Origin: Tunicatimonas pelagia
GTDB lineage: Bacteria; Bacteroidota; Bacteroidia; Cytophagales; Cyclobacteriaceae
Reading direction: 5' to 3'
Assembly: GCF_030506325.1 (NCBI RefSeq)
Contig: NZ_CP120683.1
Coordinates: 2,418,001 to 2,482,000 of the forward strand
DNA: 64,000 bases
In this document: piece by piece, positions 44,414 through 51,829 of the stretch
How positions within the stretch are numbered: the first letter of the stretch is position 1
Layout of the letters: each line of letters begins with the position of its first letter
The notes under the pieces: model-generated
What the model was told of the DNA's origin: nothing
Seen by the model: the letters and a program-made list of their open reading frames with translations, nothing else
Database searches by the model: none
Made by a program: the position numbers and the translations under genes

Positions 44414-44627
44414 ACAACGAAATTACGATTTAATACCAAGAAAGAAACAAAAAAGTAAAATATCCATATCCTTACTTTGGGATATTTGAATTAATTTATA
44501 TAGATTTATATATTGATAATTTACATATATAAAAATATTATTCTTAGTAATGCCAAATAAACAAATTTAAATATGGCTTAGCCGTCAGATAGTTGCTTCG
44601 CCATATTAAACGTTAAACCACAAATCT
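44414..44627. promoter_or_regulatory. AT-rich divergent control region with two inverted repeats
   Basis: Between two divergent genes. AATATCC (44459-44465) and GGATATT (44480-44486) form an operator-like palindrome; AATATGGC (44570-44577) and GCCATATT (44600-44607) form a second one, directly upstream of the plus-strand gene. The middle is almost pure A/T. Likely holds both promoters. Confidence 0.5.
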
Positions 44628-45263
44628 ATGCAATTGTCTGACTTTTACCCTGAATGCCTTATTGTCCTTGTTAGTTTGTTTAAACAGAAACGTATAAGCC
44701 AGTTAGCTGCATGGCTTACTGTTTTTGGGTCACTAACACCCGAACCTCTTTCCCCCGAATTAAAATCTGTACCATGTGTGAAAGAGCTTACTGTAACGCA
44801 GCAGGTAACTGTACAGGCACCTGTCCAAGCGGTTAAGCCGATTTCCCCAGCACCATCTGTCACATCTCCGGTACAAGAGGGCGCGCAAACCGCACGGGTG
44901 TTTTCCGTTCCAGCTGATACCGTGCCATCTGATACACTTTTGGCGCAGACAGTGCCAAAAGATACTGTTTCAGAAAAAGCAGATAGTAAAAAAGAGAACA
45001 AGTACTACCCACCTCCTTATCAAGCACGAACAAAACGCGCTCGAAGCAGAATGATCCAATCATATGCTCTTTTAGACAAATCAGAAAAATTTCAAGATGA
45101 AGCTAATGACGCTAAAGAAATAGGAAGGATTGGAAAAGCCAGGCGTAGGCAAAACCGTGCGGATAAGAAGCTTGAAAAATCAATGAAAAAGGTAGAGAGG
45201 GCCAAACGTATTGACTCGAAGATTCTTATCAATGATGCTGATTTTGCCAGACGATCTAGATAA
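44628..45263 (+). CDS. Hypothetical protein with Pro/Thr/Val-rich linker and basic coiled coil
   Basis: 211 residues. A short hydrophobic N-terminus (FYPECLIVLVSLF) precedes a Pro/Ser/Thr/Val-rich low-complexity stretch (about 40-110, with repeated TVPSDTLLAQTVPKDTV) and a strongly basic C-terminal helix (about 125-200, RTKRARSRMIQSYALLDKSE, KARRRQNRADKKLEKSMKKV). It could be a membrane-tethered DNA- or RNA-binding protein; no known family. Followed by a terminator hairpin. Confidence 0.5.
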   Translation: MQLSDFYPECLIVLVSLFKQKRISQLAAWLTVFGSLTPEPLSPELKSVPCVKELTVTQQVTVQAPVQAVKPISPAPSVTSPVQEGAQTARVFSVPADTVPSDTLLAQTVPKDTVSEKADSKKENKYYPPPYQARTKRARSRMIQSYALLDKSEKFQDEANDAKEIGRIGKARRRQNRADKKLEKSMKKVERAKRIDSKILINDADFARRSR

Positions 45264-45289
45264 TCAGAACCAGCGCAAAACCAAATGTC

Positions 45290-45331
45290 GTGCCAATGGC
45301 GCCGGAGATTGAGTTTTTTAGAAAGAGCTAG
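45290..45331 (+). pseudogene. Degraded second copy of the 3' end of the gene at 43211
   Basis: The frame VVPMAPEIEFFRKS-stop closely matches the C-terminus APMVSEIEFIRKS of the gene ending at 43657, and the DNA is similar (GCCGGAGATTGAGTTT and AGAAAGAGCTAG). It has no gene body in front, so it is a relic of a duplication or recombination event within the module. Confidence 0.55.
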
Positions 45332-45335
45332 CGTA

Positions 45336-45370
45336 GAGCCGGGCGAATTCTTTGCCCGGCTCGAGAAATT
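45336..45370 (+). terminator. Intrinsic terminator, plus strand
   Basis: GAGCCGGGC (45336-45344) pairs with GCCCGGCTC (45354-45362), followed by GAGAAATTTTTC. It would end the plus-strand transcript from 44628 and separates it from the convergent minus-strand genes. Confidence 0.6.
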
Positions 45371-45379
45371 TTTCTAAGC

Positions 45380-45664
45380 CTATAGTAAACTATACTGCCT
45401 TCGTTGCTCTTCGGCATCAATCCATTCAGGTTTCTGCGCATGGTGGTCTAGCCAGGCGGTAACAAAGCTGACGGCCCCTCCAGACGCTTCTATATTGTCG
45501 GGATGGGTGAAATGTGACTTATAGCCAGTTTCGGTGATAGGCAGTGGGATTGCTGCCTCTATCTTAAGACGGGCGATATGAAGGTCATTGTATTTGTGAT
45601 AGCAATCATTGTATTTAATTGTAACCTCAATATCGCGCCATGTGATCGTATCTTTTATTTTCAT
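45380..45664 (-). CDS. Hypothetical protein
   Basis: 94 residues. Starts MKIKDTITWRDIEVTIKYND and has an alpha/beta composition with AGLTP-like turn residues replaced by HFTHPDNIEASGGAVSFVTA and a C-terminal amphipathic helix WLDHHAQKPEWIDAEEQRR. No family recognised. It follows the DUF2958 gene by three bases on the same strand, so it is in the same operon. Confidence 0.55.
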   Translation of the reverse strand: MKIKDTITWRDIEVTIKYNDCYHKYNDLHIARLKIEAAIPLPITETGYKSHFTHPDNIEASGGAVSFVTAWLDHHAQKPEWIDAEEQRRQYSLL

Positions 45665-45667
45665 GGC

Positions 45668-46021
45668 TTAGCCCTCCTTACTGGCATGAGAGGAATAAAG
45701 CGACTGCCCGGTAATAAGCCGGTCAAAAGCCGTTTTGGCGTTCATAGGTTGGAATGACAGGTCGCGTTCCAGTGGCAGACCGAACGGTGGCACCAGAAGG
45801 GTTTCCAGTTCGCTGCGTAGGACACTACCGGTTTCCCATTCCGTGATATGAGCGATACACCAGATATAGTCTTCATCCGCCGGGTCCATATTCAGGCAGT
45901 ACCACGTACCGGCTCCATACGGATTGAAAATTTTACAGATGATATTCTGGGTTTCTAACGCACTACCTCTATCATACTGAGCGGTTAAGTCCTGGATGAT
46001 TTGGTTGGTAAAGAGTATCAT
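45668..46021 (-). CDS. DUF2958-like protein, copy A
   Basis: 117 residues. The pattern FNPYGAGTWYCLNMDPADED, then YIWCIAHITEWETGSVLRSE and PPFGLPLERDLSF is that of DUF2958 proteins, small plasmid- and ICE-encoded proteins of unknown function. A close paralogue (copy B) is at 47082-47408; the two share most of the central 70 residues. The upstream 250 bases are the hairpin-rich intergenic region B. Confidence 0.75.
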   Translation of the reverse strand: MILFTNQIIQDLTAQYDRGSALETQNIICKIFNPYGAGTWYCLNMDPADEDYIWCIAHITEWETGSVLRSELETLLVPPFGLPLERDLSFQPMNAKTAFDRLITGQSLYSSHASKEG

Positions 46022-46273
46022 GAAATAGTCCTTTCCTTAAGTTGTTAATGGGGTTCGTTATGAACCCTTGTTCCCGGCGAGGGTGGGGTAACAACGGCAA
46101 GGGCAAACACGGGTGAATTTTGAAAGCAAAGCGGGTCGCGAGGAATGCCCGTTTACGGGCAGGGGAAAATTCTCCCGGGGTTTGGGCGGTATCGCCTTTA
46201 CCCTTGCGGGCGTGAGGGCGAAGCCCTTAGCAAGAGAAAGAAGAGGGCTGGTAAGCCCGGAATCCAATAAGTC
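46022..46273. other. Hairpin-rich GC-rich intergenic region B
   Basis: No gene (a 69-codon minus-strand frame is rejected). In about 210 bases it has hairpins GGGTTC/GAACCC (46051-46067), TGCCCG/CGGGCA (46146-46161), AGGGC/GCCCT (46215-46227), GGGCT/AGCCC (46245-46258) and a long-range pairing GCAAGGGCAAA (46097-46107) with TTTACCCTTGC (46197-46207) having one mismatch. Could be a structured leader of the DUF2958 operon or a stand-alone small RNA. Confidence 0.55.
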
Positions 46274-46855
46274 TTAGGGAGAAGGTGTCGTATTTGTTAA
46301 TTCATCCAGCGTAAGGCCGATGAACGTATCAATCTGGGCAGCAAGGCGATTGACCCGATGCGCTTGATAGGCTTCAAGGTTTTGCTGGCTTTGCGCCATA
46401 TAATGCTTGGCGTTAATCACCTGCTTATAAAACGGCATAGTGCCGGGAATACTACGCGATATGTCGCTCACGAAGCGTTCAATACAGGGGTCGGGCGGTG
46501 CCGGTATCTGGCAGGTTAATCCATAGGTGGCAATATCGATGGATTGTACATGTACCGCTTTCTCCAGCAGCTTTATAATATTGCGGAAGGTGGTGCTTTC
46601 AAGACCGGCTTGGGTAAATTGCTTATAAGCCATCCGGCCTTCTTGCAAAGCGTTAGACCATTGTTCAGTAGAGACATTGCCATGCACGATGTGCTGCGCC
46701 CTTTCTAACGCTGTTAAAAGCTGGGTTTGGGCAATTAACGGGTCTAGTGGGGAAGAGCGTGCCTGAGCGGTTTGGATAATACCCACTGGCTGAGATGTGA
46801 TAATAATGAAAAGACCAAGCGCAAAGGCAATATGCCGGATAGAACGGCCTAGCAC
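46274..46855 (-). CDS. Exported hypothetical protein of the mobilisation module
   Basis: 193 residues, starting with GTG 46855 which overlaps the upstream stop (GTGCTAG). A signal peptide (about 8-32, HIAFALGLFIIITSQPVGII ... AQA) precedes an all-helical mature domain (LIAQTQLLTALERAQHIVHG, MPFYKQVINAKHYMAQSQQN). Two Cys occur in TCQIPAPPDPCIERF. The helical periplasmic character and the coupling to a small membrane protein are reminiscent of VirB5/TrbJ-type pilus minor proteins, but I cannot establish homology. Confidence 0.55.
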   Translation of the reverse strand: MLGRSIRHIAFALGLFIIITSQPVGIIQTAQARSSPLDPLIAQTQLLTALERAQHIVHGNVSTEQWSNALQEGRMAYKQFTQAGLESTTFRNIIKLLEKAVHVQSIDIATYGLTCQIPAPPDPCIERFVSDISRSIPGTMPFYKQVINAKHYMAQSQQNLEAYQAHRVNRLAAQIDTFIGLTLDELTNTTPSP

Positions 46856-47025
46856 CGGATATCGGTGGTCATACTGCTCATGAGCGGCACGTTGAAGGTG
46901 CAGTCACCGCCGTAAGGCGAGTGCGCCGACAGTGACGTACTCGCAGCAAATGCCAGTGCGGCCAGCAGACAAAAAGCAGTACCACCGGCCAGGGCGATGA
47001 GTGCGTGTTTGTACGTCTTCAACAT
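46849..47025 (-). CDS. Small membrane or exported hypothetical protein
   Basis: 58 residues from ATG 47025 (MLKTYKHALIALAGGTAFCL), preferred to an upstream ATG at 47073. One hydrophobic helix (about 8-28) then a short Cys-containing tail (YGGDCTFNVPLMSS, ending DIRC). Overlaps the next gene, so the pair is coupled. Might be a lysis-, lipoprotein- or VirB7-like small envelope protein; unrecognised. Confidence 0.5.
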   Translation of the reverse strand: MLKTYKHALIALAGGTAFCLLAALAFAASTSLSAHSPYGGDCTFNVPLMSSMTTDIRC

Positions 47026-47081
47026 GAGATGTGGTATAAAGGGTGCGGCTGCATAAGTCAAATACTGCCGCACCCTAGATG

Positions 47082-47408
47082 CTATATAGTCTCTCCAGCC
47101 ATAAGCCTGTCCCAGAGCTGTTGGGCATTCACGGGCTCAAAATGAATGTCCCGTTCCAGTGGTAAGCCAAACGGGGGCACCCGGATGGTTTCCAGGCTGC
47201 TTCTCAATACGCTCCCGATTTCCCATTCAAACAGATGGGCAATTCCCCAGACATAATCCTGGTCGGACGGGTCCATATTGATGCAATACCATGTACCGGC
47301 ACCATAGGGGTTGAAGATTTTACAAATGACGTTTTGGTTTTCCAGATGTCCGCCTTTTGGGTACTGGTTGATTAATTGGTCAATGATGGTTTGTGTGAAC
47401 AGTGTCAT
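47082..47408 (-). CDS. DUF2958-like protein, copy B
   Basis: 108 residues. FNPYGAGTWYCINMDPSDQD, then YVWGIAHLFEWEIGSVLRSS and PPFGLPLERDIHF. Clearly paralogous to copy A at 45668-46021. The upstream gene on the same strand is the RadC/JAB gene. The duplication brackets the two exported small proteins, suggesting tandem duplication and insertion, or selection for two variants. Confidence 0.75.
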   Translation of the reverse strand: MTLFTQTIIDQLINQYPKGGHLENQNVICKIFNPYGAGTWYCINMDPSDQDYVWGIAHLFEWEIGSVLRSSLETIRVPPFGLPLERDIHFEPVNAQQLWDRLMAGETI

Positions 47409-47462
47409 AAGGCATAAAATTTAGATGAAACATGAAAAGCATTGGAAAAAGAAAGAGGATGC

Positions 47463-47963
47463 TTAAAGCATCCCCTCATCGGCAAAAGACCGATAGCTGT
47501 CTTGGGTTAAAATGATATGATCGAGAAGGGGTAAATCCAGTAGGATGCCAATCTCTTTCAGTTTTCGGGTGAGCTTAATATCGGCCTCACTGGGGCTAAG
47601 TTGGCCCGATGGGTGATTGTGCGCGGCAATCAACGCCGCCGCATGAGCTTTCAACGCGGCCCCAAAGATCACCTTGGGGTCGGCTACGCACCCGGCCTGT
47701 CCGCCTTGTGATACCGTTCTTAATCCCAGAACCCGGTTGCTGCGGTCAAGAAAGATGGTTTTGAACTCTTCGACATACTGGATGCGTCCTTTTTTCCAGC
47801 GACTGCGTAGTACCGCCACAGCACTCTCGGAATCGGTAATTTTAAACCGGTCACAGTCTTTGACCTTGCGGGAATAGGATACTTTGATTTCAGCGATGCG
47901 ACTGGGAAAGACAATAGTTCGCTGGCCGCCATCGGGGCGGTAGTGTTGTTCTGAAGCACTCAT
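47463..47963 (-). CDS. RadC/JAB-domain DNA repair-like protein
   Basis: 166 residues. The JAB1/MPN-type metalloprotease-like motif is intact: LIAAHNHPSGQLSPSEAD (His-x-His ... Ser ... Asp), with an upstream conserved FKTIFLDRSNRVLGLRTVSQ and downstream LLDHIILTQDSYRSF. RadC-family proteins lacking the N-terminal HhH are common on plasmids and genomic islands; the biochemical role is not settled. It starts divergently from the fic gene, with region C between. Confidence 0.88.
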   Translation of the reverse strand: MSASEQHYRPDGGQRTIVFPSRIAEIKVSYSRKVKDCDRFKITDSESAVAVLRSRWKKGRIQYVEEFKTIFLDRSNRVLGLRTVSQGGQAGCVADPKVIFGAALKAHAAALIAAHNHPSGQLSPSEADIKLTRKLKEIGILLDLPLLDHIILTQDSYRSFADEGML

Positions 47964-48160
47964 AGAATTTAGGCTTTAGGGTGATACATGAATTTTGGGT
48001 CTCACCCTGCGGTTTGGCACGACTAGAGCAAACAGGAAACGGAATACCGGACGAAAGCGAAGCGAAAGGAGGATATGCCGTCCCTTTTGCGGATGTCGGG
48101 ACAACACCGCGACCTTTACCCAAAAACGCATGGACACCTTGCGCGTGGGGGTCGTAACTT
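47964..48160. other. Hairpin-rich intergenic region C
   Basis: No gene. AGGGTGA (47978-47984) pairs with TCACCCT (48002-48008); GTTTG (48012-48016) with CAAAC (48029-48033); further small GC hairpins follow. It would be the 5' leader of the RadC/JAB gene on the minus strand. Similar in style, though not in sequence, to regions at 36161-36413 and 46022-46273. Confidence 0.45.
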
Positions 48161-48166
48161 ACTATT

Positions 48167-48237
48167 GAGCCGAATAATCTTGACAATCGGCTCATTAATT
48201 TGATATATTTGAGCCGAATAAAGGATATAATCGGCTC
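48167..48237 (+). promoter_or_regulatory. fic promoter embedded in a duplicated palindromic operator
   Basis: Two copies of an operator-like palindrome, GAGCCGA-N13-TCGGCTC, occur at 48167-48193 and 48211-48237. The half-sites and the 27-base length are identical in both, 44 bases apart. The promoter lies between them: TTGACA (48180-48185) inside copy 1, an 18-base spacer, and TATATTTG (48204-48211), which ends on copy 2. The right half of copy 2 abuts the ATG at 48238. A dimeric repressor bound to both sites would block transcription. Confidence 0.75.
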
Positions 48238-49350
48238 ATGGCGTATAATTGGCAACTTCCGGACTGGCCGGACTTTACTTACTCAATAGACGAAGTTGAA
48301 GATAAACTCTTTGACTTTGCTCAACGGGTCGGGCGGGTTAGTGGCGTATTAGCCGGTTTGCCGGACACAACCCAAACCGAAGCGGTGATTGACCTGATGG
48401 TGTCCGAAGCGGTGAAGACCTCCGAGATTGAAGGGGAATATCTTAGCCGTCAGGATGTGATGTCCTCCATCCGTAATAATCTGGGGCTAAACCCATCGGT
48501 TGAGAATGTATCGGACAAACGCGCCGAAGGGGCGGCCGAACTGATGATTGATGTGCGTGACAGCTACGCCGAACCGCTGACCCAAGACAAGCTCTTTGCC
48601 TGGCACCGGATGTTGATGAAAGGCAATCGGCGGATTGCCATAGGGGAATGGCGTAGCCATGAAGAACCGATGCAGGTGGTCTCCGGGGCGTTGGGGAAAG
48701 AGAAAGTCCACTATGAAGCTCCGCCGTCTTCACTAGTACCTGCCGAGATGGCGCAGTTTATCCGATGGTTTAACGAGACCGGGCCGGGTGGTAAAAATGA
48801 GATCAAAAAGCCCATTCTGCATTCAGCCATAGCCCATCTCTATTTTGAAACCATTCATCCGTTTGAAGATGGCAATGGCCGGATAGGCCGGGCGATCTCG
48901 GAAAAAGCCCTGTCCCAACATATCAACCGCCCGATCCTGTTGAGCCTGTCCCGCTCAATAGAAGCCAATAAGAATGCCTATTACGGGGCACTTCAAAGAG
49001 CCCAGCAATCCAACGAGGTTACCAACTGGATCATCTACTTTGTGGATATGGTGCTGGATGCCCAGACCCAAGCCGAGGAGTTGATCGATTTTACCTTAAA
49101 AAAGACCAGGTTCTTTGATCGCTTCAAAAACAGTCTCAATGAACGTCAACTTAAAGCCATCCGCCGGATGCTGGACGAAGGGCCGAAAGGGTTTGAGGGC
49201 GGCATGAGTGCCAAAAAGTACATCTCCATTACCCATACCTCTAAAGCAACTGCCACCCGTGATATGCAGGACTTGGTAGAACAGGGTGTATTTGTCCCGG
49301 TCGGCGGCGGCGGGCGTAGTACGCGCTACGATCTAAAACTAGATCAATAA
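48238..49350 (+). CDS. Fic family protein with DUF4172 domain and inhibitory motif
   Basis: 370 residues. An N-terminal DUF4172-like domain (MAYNWQLPDWPDFTYSIDEV) includes the inhibitory helix motif TSEIEG (about 61-66), matching [S/T]xxxE[G/N] of class II Fic proteins. The Fic core follows with HPFEDGNGRIGR (about 207-218), the AMP-transfer motif. A C-terminal winged helix-like segment (YISITHTSKATATRDMQDLV, EQGVFVPVGGGGRSTRY) resembles a DNA-binding domain, so the protein may itself bind its operator. Expected activity: AMPylation or deAMPylation of a target, auto-inhibited by the Glu. No separate antitoxin is needed for class II. Confidence 0.92.
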   Translation: MAYNWQLPDWPDFTYSIDEVEDKLFDFAQRVGRVSGVLAGLPDTTQTEAVIDLMVSEAVKTSEIEGEYLSRQDVMSSIRNNLGLNPSVENVSDKRAEGAAELMIDVRDSYAEPLTQDKLFAWHRMLMKGNRRIAIGEWRSHEEPMQVVSGALGKEKVHYEAPPSSLVPAEMAQFIRWFNETGPGGKNEIKKPILHSAIAHLYFETIHPFEDGNGRIGRAISEKALSQHINRPILLSLSRSIEANKNAYYGALQRAQQSNEVTNWIIYFVDMVLDAQTQAEELIDFTLKKTRFFDRFKNSLNERQLKAIRRMLDEGPKGFEGGMSAKKYISITHTSKATATRDMQDLVEQGVFVPVGGGGRSTRYDLKLDQ

Positions 49351-49381
49351 GTACCGCTGAACGTGTTAATTCATATTTTAC

Positions 49382-49645
49382 TTAACCGAACGGGCATTTG
49401 GTAGATAACCGTATTGGCCCGATAGCCTCCTTAGCACTATCAATTCGTTTGCCCTTCTGTGTAATTATAATTTGACCGTCAGCAGCGAGTTGATCGGCAA
49501 TGTCGCGAACAATTGGCATAAGGGTACGCCAATCATTATCAAGTATTTTGCGCGCTACTTCGGATGGACAAATGGTTTTATCGTGCCTTCTTTCGTCTGT
49601 CATTTGAAGGATTAAGGATTTGATACGTTTTTCGCGGTTGCTCAT
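49382..49645 (-). CDS. DUF3253 domain protein
   Basis: 87 residues from ATG 49645 (MSNREKRIKSLIL). The blocks KTICPSEVARKILDNDWRTL, MPIVRDIADQLAADGQIIIT and QKGKRIDSA...GPIRL match the small DUF3253 family (winged-helix-like, often in mobile elements). It is convergent with fic. Function unknown. Confidence 0.75.
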   Translation of the reverse strand: MSNREKRIKSLILQMTDERRHDKTICPSEVARKILDNDWRTLMPIVRDIADQLAADGQIIITQKGKRIDSAKEAIGPIRLSTKCPFG

Positions 49646-49807
49646 AGTAAGGTTATACAATCAAAGTTTGCTGTTTTGTGTAGATACGATTCTTACAACT
49701 TAGAAGGTATTTCTCTGAGACATTGATGCTATACTAGTAGAATAGCTTAACTCAAGAAGTTCACTTGGCGGTACAGTAATCGTTTATAGCAAGATAAAGC
49801 ACCAGCG
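49646..49807. other. Right border of the mobilisation module
   Basis: No gene and no strong repeat. It separates the small DUF3253 gene from the copper block, in which all genes are on the minus strand. I found no copy of the 35.7 kb junction sequence here. Confidence 0.4.
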
Positions 49808-51820
49808 TTACTTGAACTTAAACCTTAACAATTGAGCATTCGCCGCACAAACAATCGTACTTAAACTCATCAAGGCAGCCCCAACGGCTGGATTGATCAT
49901 AATCCCTTGATAAAATAGAACCCCGGCAGCCAGTGGAATGGCCACCACATTATAGCCGGTGGCCCACACCAGGTTTTGCACCATCTTGTTGTAGGTAGCG
50001 CGACCAAATAAGATCAGGTTGGCAATATCGGACGGACTGCTTTCAGTCAGAATAATATCGGCGGTTTCCGCCGCGACATCCGTGCCTGAGCCTACGGCGA
50101 TACCAATATCGGCTTTCGCTAGGGCCGGGGCATCATTGACTCCATCCCCAGTCATTGCTACATGGTGTCCTTCTTGTTGTAACTTCTCAATCAGTTCGGA
50201 CTTTTCGTGAGGAAGCACCTGACTATAGTAGCCATCCAACCCCAATGTGCTCGCTACGGCTTTCGCCGTTTGCTCGTTATCTCCGGTAGCCATCAACACT
50301 TTAATACCCTTATCTTTGAGCGTTTGGATGGCATCCTTACTTTCCTTTCTGATTTGATCGGCCAGAGCGATAAAGCCAATGAGAGAACCTTCTTTTAATA
50401 TGAACACCACCGTTTCCGCCTGATCGGAATGGGCTCCTTCCGGTAGATTAATCCCTTCTTCTTTTAAATAGCCGGGACTCACAATCTGATAGGGGATGCC
50501 ATTAACTTTTGCATTCACCCCTTTTCCTTTCGTAGAACCAAATTCAGAAACTGACGGCAGCTTAAGTTCCCGTTTTTTCGCCTCGTTCACAATACCTCTG
50601 GCAATGGGGTGTTCTGAGCTTTGCTCAATAGCTCCGGCTAAGGCTAAGAGGTCCTCCTCGGAACGTTCATCTAAGGCTTTGATCCGGTTCACGCCAAAAT
50701 TACCCTCGGTGAGGGTGCCGGTTTTATCAAACACAATCGCCGAGATTTTACGGCTGTTTTCAAAGGCGGTTCGGTTCCGTATCAGTAGCCCATTTTTAGC
50801 GGATAAGGCGGTGGAAATAGCAACAACGAGGGGTACTGCCAAGCCTAAAGCGTGAGGGCAAGTGATAATCATGACGGTGACCATGCGCTCCAGGGCAAAA
50901 TCCATTCCCTGAGACGTAAAGAAGGCCCAAACGACGAAGGTCACTGCCCCAACCCCAATCGCGATATAGGCTAACCATCCGGCTGCTTTGTTAGCGAGAC
51001 TTTGGGTCTTTGATTTGGTTTGCTGGGCTTCCTCTACCAGCTTGATGACTTTATTCAAGTAGCTGTCCTCACCCGAAGAGGTTACTTCTACTTGAATACT
51101 GCCGTCCCCGTTGATGGCTCCACCGATTACACTATCACCTTCGGATTTTTGAACCGGCTTGCTTTCACCGGTTAAGGCACTTTCGTTCAGGTCGCTATCG
51201 CCCTCGATGATTTTTCCATCCGCCGGAACCTTCTCGCCCGGCTTAATCAGGATAATATCCCCTTTTTTGAGGGCGCTGATTTTGACATCATGAATATCGT
51301 TGCCTACCACTCTATGAGCTTCCGAGGGCATAAGTTCGGCTAGTCTTTCCAGAGCTTTGGATGCGCCCATGATAGAGCGCATTTCCAGCCAGTGCCCCAG
51401 TAGCATGATGTCAATTAGGGTGACCAGCTCCCAGTAAAATACCTTGCCTTCCAGTCCGAGGATCACGGCGGTGCTATAGGCCCAAGCGACCGTAATGGCA
51501 ATGGCAATCAAGGTCATCATGCCAGGCCCGCCTTCGGAAAGCTCGTCTTTTAACCCTTTCAGGAACGGCCACCCCCCGTAGAGGAAAATAAATGTCGCCA
51601 GGGCGGCGGCCACGTAACCCATTCCGGGAAAACTGAACTCAACGCCCAAGAAGCCTTGGATCATTTCCGAAAAGGCCAGTACGGGGATGGAAAGCGCGGT
51701 ACAGATATAGAACCGCCGCTTAAAATCCTCAATCATATGGGCGTGATGATCGTGATGCCCGCCCGAATGACGTTCATGATCGGTATGCGGATCGGTATGC
51801 GCGTGGTGATGTTGTTCCAT
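49808..51820 (-). CDS. copB: Copper-translocating P-type ATPase, CopB type
   Basis: 670 residues. His-rich N-terminus (MEQHHHAHTDPHTDHERHSG) instead of an HMA domain, and the membrane metal site CPH (TCPHALGLAVP) rather than CPC, together define the CopB / class IB-3 subgroup associated with Cu(II) or Ag export. The phosphorylation motif DKTGTLTEG, the SEHPIARGI (HP) motif, TGESKPV actuator motif and GDGVNDAPALAKADIG hinge are intact. It is the last gene of the copper cluster on the minus strand. Confidence 0.94.
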   Translation of the reverse strand: MEQHHHAHTDPHTDHERHSGGHHDHHAHMIEDFKRRFYICTALSIPVLAFSEMIQGFLGVEFSFPGMGYVAAALATFIFLYGGWPFLKGLKDELSEGGPGMMTLIAIAITVAWAYSTAVILGLEGKVFYWELVTLIDIMLLGHWLEMRSIMGASKALERLAELMPSEAHRVVGNDIHDVKISALKKGDIILIKPGEKVPADGKIIEGDSDLNESALTGESKPVQKSEGDSVIGGAINGDGSIQVEVTSSGEDSYLNKVIKLVEEAQQTKSKTQSLANKAAGWLAYIAIGVGAVTFVVWAFFTSQGMDFALERMVTVMIITCPHALGLAVPLVVAISTALSAKNGLLIRNRTAFENSRKISAIVFDKTGTLTEGNFGVNRIKALDERSEEDLLALAGAIEQSSEHPIARGIVNEAKKRELKLPSVSEFGSTKGKGVNAKVNGIPYQIVSPGYLKEEGINLPEGAHSDQAETVVFILKEGSLIGFIALADQIRKESKDAIQTLKDKGIKVLMATGDNEQTAKAVASTLGLDGYYSQVLPHEKSELIEKLQQEGHHVAMTGDGVNDAPALAKADIGIAVGSGTDVAAETADIILTESSPSDIANLILFGRATYNKMVQNLVWATGYNVVAIPLAAGVLFYQGIMINPAVGAALMSLSTIVCAANAQLLRFKFK

Positions 51821-51829
51821 CTTTACGTA

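Noticed and set aside
46058-46267. 69-codon minus-strand frame
   Set aside because: Proline- and arginine-rich translation of a hairpin-rich GC region, no family, no coupling signal; explained by the non-coding structure.
47890-48255. 121-codon minus-strand frame across the fic operator
   Set aside because: Overlaps the RadC/JAB start, the operator palindromes and the fic ATG; composition is that of a shadow frame.
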